DNA of 26,872 nucleotides from Schaedlerella sp. (GTDB lineage Bacteria > Bacillota > Clostridia > Lachnospirales > Lachnospiraceae), in assembly GCA_020024595.1 (NCBI GenBank), contig JAHHTO010000015.1:1-26872 (forward strand), read 5' to 3'. The notes under the pieces were generated by a model that was given only the letters and a program-made list of their open reading frames with translations, did no database searches and was not told the DNA's origin. A program made the position numbers and the translations under genes. This document shows positions 21,685 through 26,872 of this stretch, one piece after another. Positions within the stretch are counted from its first letter, which is position 1; the number at the start of each line of letters is the position of its first letter.

Positions 21685-22920
21685 TTATGATTCTCTTTCT
21701 TCAGCTCTTCTCAAAATATCATACTTTTCAGCCTTGCCTTCCAGATCCACATACAATACCTGTTTCGGATGAGGCGCACTCTCCTGTTCCTCTCCCTCTT
21801 CATTAACAATCCGATTCACTGTCACTTTAATGTTCTGTCCATCTGGCTTCATAATTTCAATGACTTCTCCGACAGAAAACTTATTGCGTTGTTCAATCCG
21901 ATACAACCCGTCTTTTGTTTCCCCTACAATTCCCAAATATGTATATTCCTTCACATATGTATTACTGTCATATATCTGTGTATTATCATCCGGCTTTCCA
22001 AAGAAAAATCCAGTTGTAAACTGGCGATATGTGCAGTTAGAAATTTGTTCCAGATACCATGGCATATTCTTTTTATAAAGTTCCGCATCCAATTGGTAAT
22101 CATCCAACGCTTTGCGATAAGTACGTGCAACAGTCGCCACATATAGAGCTGTTTTCATACGTCCTTCAATTTTCAAGCTATCAATTCCTGCATCAATCAA
22201 CTCCGAAATATGTTCGATCATACATAAATCTTTAGAATTGAAAATATATGTTCCTCGCTCATTTTCATAGACCGGCATATATTCTCCCGGTCTTGTCTCC
22301 TCCACCACCGCATATTTCCAACGGCACGGATGTGTACACGCCCCTCGATTCGCATCGCGACCGGTAAAATAATTGCTCAGTAAGCATCTTCCTGAATAAG
22401 AAATGCACATCGCCCCATGGATAAAAGTCTCGATCTCAAGATCTTCGGGAATATGTGCCCGTAGTTCTTTCAATTCCTCCATAGATAATTCACGCGCAGA
22501 TACAACTCGACTTGCCCCCTGTTTATACCAAAAATTATATGTTCCGTAATTGGTATTGTTTGCCTGCGTACTGATATGGCGCTCAATCTCTGGGCACACT
22601 TCCCGGGCAATCTCAAACACTCCCGGATCTGCAATAATCAATGCATCTGGTTTTATTTCTTTCAATTCCTCAAAATACTGTCGGATTCCTTGCAAATCCT
22701 CATTATGCGCCAGAATATTTGCCGTCACATATACTTTTACATCATGAGCATGAGCAAATGCAATCCCTTCTTTCATATCTTCCATAGAAAAATTTTTCGC
22801 TTTTGCACGCAGACCAAATGCCTCACCGCCAATATACACTGCATCTGCGCCAAAAACAACCGCTGTCTTTAACACTTCCAAGCTGCTCGCCGGAATCAAT
22901 AATTCTGGGTGTCTTGCCAT
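21685..22920 (-). CDS. trhP: U32 family peptidase-like protein (TrhP type, tRNA uridine hydroxylation)
   Basis: Members of this group (YrrN/YrrO in B. subtilis, TrhP in E. coli) are needed for 5-hydroxyuridine formation at tRNA position 34; the peptidase name is historical. The 411 residues start MARHPELLIPASSLEVLKTA, with GADAVYIGG early. The four conserved cysteines are Cys172, Cys179, Cys195 and Cys199 (MCISYSGRC...GACTHPC), and SLKIEGRMKTALYVA follows. The length and C-terminal domain are closest to YrrO; no YrrN paralogue is here. AAGGAAT precedes the ATG. It directly follows a TrmR-like methyltransferase, which methylates the product of this step, so context supports the tRNA role. Confidence 0.9.
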   Translation of the reverse strand: MARHPELLIPASSLEVLKTAVVFGADAVYIGGEAFGLRAKAKNFSMEDMKEGIAFAHAHDVKVYVTANILAHNEDLQGIRQYFEELKEIKPDALIIADPGVFEIAREVCPEIERHISTQANNTNYGTYNFWYKQGASRVVSARELSMEELKELRAHIPEDLEIETFIHGAMCISYSGRCLLSNYFTGRDANRGACTHPCRWKYAVVEETRPGEYMPVYENERGTYIFNSKDLCMIEHISELIDAGIDSLKIEGRMKTALYVATVARTYRKALDDYQLDAELYKKNMPWYLEQISNCTYRQFTTGFFFGKPDDNTQIYDSNTYVKEYTYLGIVGETKDGLYRIEQRNKFSVGEVIEIMKPDGQNIKVTVNRIVNEEGEEQESAPHPKQVLYVDLEGKAEKYDILRRAEERES

Positions 22921-22980
22921 AATCTATTCCTTTCCTGATAAAAATCTTCTATTTCCTATCCTTCCTTAATTCATCAACTA

Positions 22981-23628
22981 TTACAAACTCTTCTTCACAC
23001 TCAAAGCAACACCATCTCCCAATGGTACAATCGAAGTAAGCAGCGCTTCATGATGTTTCAGCACATACAAATACTCCCGCATCCTTGCGTGTATCGTTCT
23101 GTCACGCCGTTCTACTCCAAATCTGGATTCAATGATCGTTCCGTCCTGCATCACATTGTCCGACACAAGCAGACCGCCGTTTCTTAACAGACGCACTACA
23201 TCCGGCAAGAAATGGATATACTGTCCTTTTGCAGCATCCATAAATATAAAATCAAACTCACCGTCCAGAGCTTTCAATACTTCCTGTGCATCTCCTTCTA
23301 ACAATGTAATCATTGATTCCTTGCCTGCACGTTTAAAATTATTCCTCGCAATAGGAATCCGTTTCTCATAATTTTCAATTGTAATAATATCTGCCCCATT
23401 TGGTAAAAATTCGCTCATCAATAACGCAGAGAAACCTACGGCAGTTCCGACTTCCAGAACGCGCATAGGTTTTTGTATGCTCAAAAGCACCTTGAGAAAG
23501 CTTTGCATTTCTTTTCGTATGATCGGCACGTTTGAATCCAAAGCTTCTCTCTCGATAGCTTCCAATATTTCACTGTTCTCTGTCTCCATAGAATTGATGA
23601 ACGTTACCATCCGTTCGTCTACTATCAT
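22981..23628 (-). CDS. trmR: O-methyltransferase, TrmR (YrrM) type
   Basis: A SAM-dependent class I O-methyltransferase of 215 residues. Motif I is VLEVGTAVGFSAL (57-69). The acidic residue binding SAM ribose is in ITIENYEKR. The metal-binding residues are Asp131 (FIFMDAAKGQY) and Asp157-Asn158 (SDNVMQDG). It resembles B. subtilis YrrM/TrmR, which makes 5-methoxyuridine at tRNA position 34 from 5-hydroxyuridine, and sits next to the U32 protein as in that operon. A small-molecule catechol-type substrate cannot be excluded from sequence alone. It starts three bases after the RNase J stop with a poor SD, so it is probably translationally coupled. Confidence 0.88.
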   Translation of the reverse strand: MIVDERMVTFINSMETENSEILEAIEREALDSNVPIIRKEMQSFLKVLLSIQKPMRVLEVGTAVGFSALLMSEFLPNGADIITIENYEKRIPIARNNFKRAGKESMITLLEGDAQEVLKALDGEFDFIFMDAAKGQYIHFLPDVVRLLRNGGLLVSDNVMQDGTIIESRFGVERRDRTIHARMREYLYVLKHHEALLTSIVPLGDGVALSVKKSL

Positions 23629-23631
23629 ATT

Positions 23632-25302
23632 CTACACATCCACATCCATAATAATCGGGATAATCATTGGTCTTCTCTTCGTCTTCTTCCAAATATAATC
23701 ATTCATCGTATCTCGGATCGTCAGTTTGATTTTATTCCAATCTGCATAACGATTGGATAAACATTTCTCCAGGCTTTCAGAAACAACCTGTCTTGCTTCT
23801 TCCATGAGAGCTTCTGACTCTCGCACGTATACAAATCCACGTGATACAATATCCGGACCTGCCAACAGAGCGTTTGTTCCCTTTTCCAAAGTCAGTACTA
23901 CAATAATGATTCCATCCTCTGCCAGATGTTGTCTGTCTCGAAGTACGATATTCCCAACATCCCCGACTCCCAGTCCATCTACGAGAATTGCTCCTGTATG
24001 CACCTTATCCACTACTTTTGCAGACTCTTGATCCAACGCAAGTACATCGCCCGACTGCAAAATAAAGATATTTTCCTTCGGAATTCCCAGATTCTTTGCA
24101 ATTTCAGAATTTGCTTTCAAATGACGATATTCTCCATGAACCGGAATTGCATATTTAGGTTTTACAAGAGAGTATATCAGCTTCAATTCTTCTTGACATG
24201 CATGTCCGGACACATGTGCATCCTGAAAAATAACATTTGCTCCCTTTGCAGACAACTCATTAATGACTCTGGATACAGACTTTTCATTTCCCGGGATCGG
24301 ATTAGAACTGAAAATGATCGTATCATTTGGCTGAATTGTCACTTTTCTATGCACATCTGCCGCCATACGGGACAAAGCTGCCATCGACTCCCCCTGGCTT
24401 CCTGTCGTAATCAGCACCATCTTTTCCGGTGGATAATTACGCATTTCATCAATCTCGATCAATGTATGTTCCGGAACATTCAGATATCCCAGTTCAGATG
24501 CCGTTGAAATAATATTTACCATACTCCGTCCTTCTACGACAACCTTTCTGTCATATTTATATGCCGAGTTAATAATCTGCTGTACACGATCCACATTAGA
24601 TGCAAAGGTCGCAATAATAATTCTTGTGTTCTGATGCTCCGCAAAAATATGGTCAAAAGTGATTCCTACCGTCTTTTCCGACTGTGTAAATCCCTGCCGC
24701 TCCGCATTGGTGCTGTCAGACATCAAAGCGAGAACGCCTTTTTTACCAATCTCCGCAAATCTTTGCAGATCAATTGCATCTCCAAAAACCGGCGTATAAT
24801 CCACTTTGAAATCCCCTGTATGCACAACAATGCCTGCCGGAGAATAAATTGCCAGTGCAGATGCGTCTTGAATACTATGATTTGTTTTGATAAATTCAAT
24901 TCGGAACTGTCCCAGATTGATAGATTGTCCATGACGGACTACTTTTCTTCTTGTGCTGCGCAACAGATTATGCTCTTTTAACTTATTCTCAATAATTCCC
25001 ATTGTCAGCTTAGTCGTATAGATTGGAAGATTCAATTCCTTCAAAACATACGGCAATGCCCCGATATGATCCTCATGCCCATGAGTAATAACAAATCCCT
25101 TTACCTTATCTATATTATCTTTTAAATATGTGACATCCGGAATTACCAAATCAATTCCAAGCATATCATCTTCCGGAAATGCCAGACCACAGTCTACAAC
25201 AATAATACTGTCTTCATACTCAAAGGCAGTAATATTCATTCCAATCTGCTCTAGCCCGCCTAACGGAATAATACGCAGTTTTCCCTTATATTCTTTTTTC
25301 AA
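23632..25302 (-). CDS. rnj: Ribonuclease J
   Basis: RNase J is a 5'-3' exoribonuclease and endonuclease central to mRNA turnover and rRNA maturation in Firmicutes. The 556 residues show the metallo-beta-lactamase motif HGHEDH at 74-79, the beta-CASP region with GSQGE and a later HVSGHA, then PVHGEYRHL, and the small C-terminal domain. It is full length. The start codon is TTG at 25302, chosen because GGAGG stands nine bases upstream and no ATG offers a better start. It is probably read from upstream genes (DUF1292 or beyond), since no good promoter is seen in the 147-base gap, and it is coupled to trmR downstream. Confidence 0.97.
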   Translation of the reverse strand: MKKEYKGKLRIIPLGGLEQIGMNITAFEYEDSIIVVDCGLAFPEDDMLGIDLVIPDVTYLKDNIDKVKGFVITHGHEDHIGALPYVLKELNLPIYTTKLTMGIIENKLKEHNLLRSTRRKVVRHGQSINLGQFRIEFIKTNHSIQDASALAIYSPAGIVVHTGDFKVDYTPVFGDAIDLQRFAEIGKKGVLALMSDSTNAERQGFTQSEKTVGITFDHIFAEHQNTRIIIATFASNVDRVQQIINSAYKYDRKVVVEGRSMVNIISTASELGYLNVPEHTLIEIDEMRNYPPEKMVLITTGSQGESMAALSRMAADVHRKVTIQPNDTIIFSSNPIPGNEKSVSRVINELSAKGANVIFQDAHVSGHACQEELKLIYSLVKPKYAIPVHGEYRHLKANSEIAKNLGIPKENIFILQSGDVLALDQESAKVVDKVHTGAILVDGLGVGDVGNIVLRDRQHLAEDGIIIVVLTLEKGTNALLAGPDIVSRGFVYVRESEALMEEARQVVSESLEKCLSNRYADWNKIKLTIRDTMNDYIWKKTKRRPMIIPIIMDVDV

Positions 25303-25449
25303 AAATTTACACCTCCATATTTTATGTAATTCTCTTTCACTTGTTTTGGGATTATTCTATTCTTTCTGTTGTTTTCATCTGTCCGCTAGTTTCATCCGCA
25401 CGTTTTCACCTATTTCCGCGTACAAAAACAACACTCATTCACTATACTG

Positions 25450-25710
25450 TTACATTTTTATATCAACATCTTCTAACAGTTCCTCAAATACTTTGGATAC
25501 TGCCATAAGCTCTGTATCATCTTCTACAATCTCATAAACACTGTCACTGTCTTCCATTGCACTTGTATCCTTCAAAATCAGACACTCTGCATCATCCTCT
25601 TCCGAATCCGTGACCAATATGTATGCTGAACCATTGATTGTAGTCTGCTCCAGTACATAAAATTCTACTGTTTCATTCGTATTCTCAAATGTAAACCGAA
25701 TCTTTTCCAT
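25450..25710 (-). CDS. DUF1292 family protein (YrzB-like)
   Basis: A small acidic protein of 86 residues of unknown function. The pattern of an FTF start, AYILVTDSEEDDAECLILKD and a C-terminal MAVSKVFEELLED is that of DUF1292. Homologues follow ruvX in many Firmicutes (B. subtilis yrzL-yrrK-yrzB), and the same order is seen here. GGGAG precedes the ATG, 20 bases after ruvX. No catalytic motif or membrane segment is visible. Confidence 0.92.
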   Translation of the reverse strand: MEKIRFTFENTNETVEFYVLEQTTINGSAYILVTDSEEDDAECLILKDTSAMEDSDSVYEIVEDDTELMAVSKVFEELLEDVDIKM

Positions 25711-25730
25711 CTTTTATACTCCCTTTGTCC

Positions 25731-26147
25731 TTATATGGAATCCAAGTAACCCTGCAGAATCAGTACCGCTGCAATTTTATCTACATATTTCTTCCGGTCT
25801 TCTCTTCTTACACCACTTTCTTTCAGGATTCGCTCTGCTGAAACTGTCGTCAGCCGCTCGTCCCATATCATCACTTCAAGACCGGTACGACGCTCCAGCA
25901 TCTCTTTGAATTCCAGAGTCTTTTCCGCACGTTCTCCGATATCATTGTTCATATGCTTTGGAAAACCAAGTACGATTTTCTCCACTTCATATTCTCGAAT
26001 CAATTCCTCAATCCGTGCACAAGTACGACGCAGTTTATTTTCTTCTTTGCGTGTAATCGTTTCAATCCCCTGCGCAGTCACTCCAAGTGCATCACTGATC
26101 GCAACCCCCACAGTCTTGGTCCCGTAATCTAATCCCATTATTCTCAT
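25731..26147 (-). CDS. ruvX: Holliday junction resolvase-like RuvX (YqgF)
   Basis: RuvX/YqgF has an RNase H-like fold; in various bacteria it is linked to Holliday junction resolution, anti-termination and 16S rRNA 5' processing. The 138 residues are standard. The first catalytic Asp is in IMGLDYGTKTVGVA (Asp7), LGFPKHMNND and WDERLTT follow, and the last acidic residue is in KYVDKIAAVLILQGYL. It starts six bases after the ireB stop with a weak SD, so it is coupled to ireB. Confidence 0.96.
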   Translation of the reverse strand: MRIMGLDYGTKTVGVAISDALGVTAQGIETITRKEENKLRRTCARIEELIREYEVEKIVLGFPKHMNNDIGERAEKTLEFKEMLERRTGLEVMIWDERLTTVSAERILKESGVRREDRKKYVDKIAAVLILQGYLDSI

Positions 26148-26153
26148 ATCAGA

Positions 26154-26417
26154 TTATTCCCATGAATTATGCTGAATATACGCTTTTAACAACTCTTCTA
26201 CTAACTCATCACGTTCTACTTTCATGATCAGACTTCTTGCTCCATTATAACTGGTCACATAAGTCGGATCTCCTGACATAATATATCCAACAATCTGATT
26301 CACTGGATTATATCCTTTTTCTTTCAGTGCTTTGAACACAATTTCCAGAATATCCTTTGCAGAAATCTGTGGTCCCGGCTCTACCTGAAAGAACTGTGTA
26401 TTACTTAAATCACTCAT
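26154..26417 (-). CDS. ireB: IreB family regulatory phosphoprotein
   Basis: IreB (DUF965, YrzL) is a small substrate of PASTA-type Ser/Thr kinases; in Enterococcus faecalis it is phosphorylated by IreK and dampens cephalosporin resistance. The 87 residues contain the family core ALKEKGYNPVNQIVGYIMSG and ERDELVEELL. The N-terminal Ser/Thr residues, where IreK acts in E. faecalis, are present as Ser2, Ser5 and Thr7. GGAGGG lies seven bases before the ATG at 26417; an earlier in-frame ATG has no SD and overlaps a competing short frame. It is first in ireB-ruvX-DUF1292 and has a likely promoter overlapping the end of mtaB. Confidence 0.95.
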   Translation of the reverse strand: MSDLSNTQFFQVEPGPQISAKDILEIVFKALKEKGYNPVNQIVGYIMSGDPTYVTSYNGARSLIMKVERDELVEELLKAYIQHNSWE

Positions 26418-26454
26418 CTTTTTTCCCTCCATTTTTGTTCTTTGCTTCTGCCAT
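26410..26454 (-). CDS. Possible 14-codon upstream ORF overlapping the ireB start
   Basis: ATG at 26454 opens MAEAKNKNGGKKDE, and its TGA falls inside codons 2-3 of ireB in another frame. It spans the ireB SD. It has only a weak AGG upstream, so translation is uncertain. If used, it would couple ireB initiation to its own termination. Confidence 0.2.
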   Translation of the reverse strand: MAEAKNKNGGKKDE

Positions 26455-26460
26455 CTTTAC

Positions 26461-26574
26461 TTACCTGTAAATATCCAACAATTTTTCACACTGCTTATAT
26501 TTACTGTAAGAAAACCTTGAGTATTCATCAAAAATCCCAAAATCCCTATCTATCATTCTAATATAAGCCGACAT
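26461..26574 (-). CDS. Candidate 37-residue small ORF between mtaB and ireB
   Basis: An uninterrupted frame starts five bases after the mtaB stop: MSAYIRMIDRDFGIFDEYSR and 17 more residues, ending KLLDIYR. It is rich in Tyr, Asp, Lys and Arg, which looks more like protein than random AT-rich DNA. There is no SD next to it; a GGAGAGG about 20 bases upstream, inside mtaB, might serve through coupling. The candidate ireB promoter's -10 lies inside this frame, so transcripts from that promoter would not carry its start. I do not recognise it. Confidence 0.33.
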   Translation of the reverse strand: MSAYIRMIDRDFGIFDEYSRFSYSKYKQCEKLLDIYR

Positions 26575-26583
26575 AAAATTCAA
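26555..26583 (-). promoter_or_regulatory. Likely promoter of ireB-ruvX-DUF1292
   Basis: On the minus strand, TTGAAT (26583-26578, overlapping the mtaB stop), a 17-nt spacer and TAGAAT (26560-26555). Confidence 0.6.
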
Positions 26584-26872
26584 TGAATAATTTGTGAATC
26601 CTCTCCCAACACACATTTAACAAGCTTGTTTTCCAGATTTTCTTCTGACTTCAATGCAACTTTAATATATTCCTTTGTATGTCCCGTCCAACATGTTTCT
26701 CCTTTTACATTGACCTTTTCTTCCATCAGTATCTCTACACACTTTCCACGATACGCCTCTTCGAAAGCCGCCTGCTTTTTTTGTCCCATCGCGATCATAA
26801 CAGCACTTCTCTCTGACTTCACCTGCTCTGATATCTGATGGTCCATCACTGCCGCTTTCGTCCCTTCACGTC
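26580..26872 (-). CDS. mtaB: tRNA t6A methylthiotransferase MtaB, C-terminal part
   Basis: The gene runs off the right edge; about 97 C-terminal residues remain. The first visible residues, REGTKAAVMDHQISEQVKSE, match the junction between the radical SAM domain and the TRAM domain in MiaB/MtaB proteins. The rest (CVEILMEEKV...GHTKEYIKVAL) is the TRAM RNA-binding domain. MtaB adds a methylthio group to t6A at tRNA position 37. Assignment to MtaB rather than MiaB or RimO rests on the REGTKAA segment and the short TRAM end, and the catalytic part is outside the window. Confidence 0.82.
   Translation of the reverse strand, partial: REGTKAAVMDHQISEQVKSERSAVMIAMGQKKQAAFEEAYRGKCVEILMEEKVNVKGETCWTGHTKEYIKVALKSEENLENKLVKCVLGEDSQIIH

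Noticed and set aside
1..26872. CRISPR array, IS element, prophage or toxin-antitoxin locus
   Set aside because: No spaced direct repeats, transposase, integrase or paired small toxin/antitoxin genes were seen. The intron relic is the only mobile-element trace.

Overview
This window looks like a chromosomal segment of a spore-forming, low-GC Clostridia bacterium, most likely Lachnospiraceae. The reasons are the AT-rich codon use, the dprA-topA-codY order, the ireB-ruvX-DUF1292 cluster, a mother-cell sigma factor of the SigK type, and a DUF5688 protein, a family I associate mainly with Lachnospiraceae. Nearly every gene is on the minus strand. The exceptions are the truncated nfo at the left edge and sigK. 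There is no prophage, CRISPR array, intact IS element or toxin-antitoxin locus that I can see.

Layout, left to right. 1-461: the 3' end of nfo (plus strand) converges on tRNA-Arg(CCG). 574-1805: a DUF5688 gene with its own promoter, preceded by a decayed 5' fragment of a group IIC intron sitting just after the efp terminator. 1806-3608: efp, yqeG and aroK (shikimate kinase). 3650-4387: a membrane-anchored amidase. 4498-6131: guaB with a clear promoter and terminator. 6182-8448: groES-groL under a perfect CIRCE operator. 8476-9812: a small unrecognised gene and codY. 9819-14744: comM-dprA-topA from one promoter, with a hairpin-rich leader. 14778-16976: xdhC, a 29-codon small ORF and moaA, a molybdenum-cofactor cluster. 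17055-17727: sigK, with a sporulation-type promoter and no pro-sequence. 17787-19182: an NhaC-type antiporter. 19246-21583: an OPT peptide transporter followed by an orphan PqqD-like protein. 21685-25302: RNase J, a TrmR-like methyltransferase and a U32/TrhP-like protein, probably wobble-uridine tRNA modification. 25450-26872: DUF1292, ruvX and ireB, with candidate small ORFs between ireB and the truncated mtaB.

The window is mostly housekeeping: translation (EF-P, tRNA-Arg, tRNA modification), DNA topology and uptake (TopA, DprA, ComM), nutrient and stress regulation (CodY, CIRCE/GroE), purine and shikimate synthesis, and sporulation. I do not see a large new system. The points most worth a second look are the group IIC intron relic, the orphan PqqD beside the OPT transporter, the coupled small ORF between xdhC and moaA, the sigK gene without a pro-sequence, and the small ORFs around the mtaB/ireB junction. 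Most minus-strand transcription units show a recognisable promoter with a 17-bp spacer; those of the amidase, codY, xdhC and the small gene at 8476 are weak or not found.
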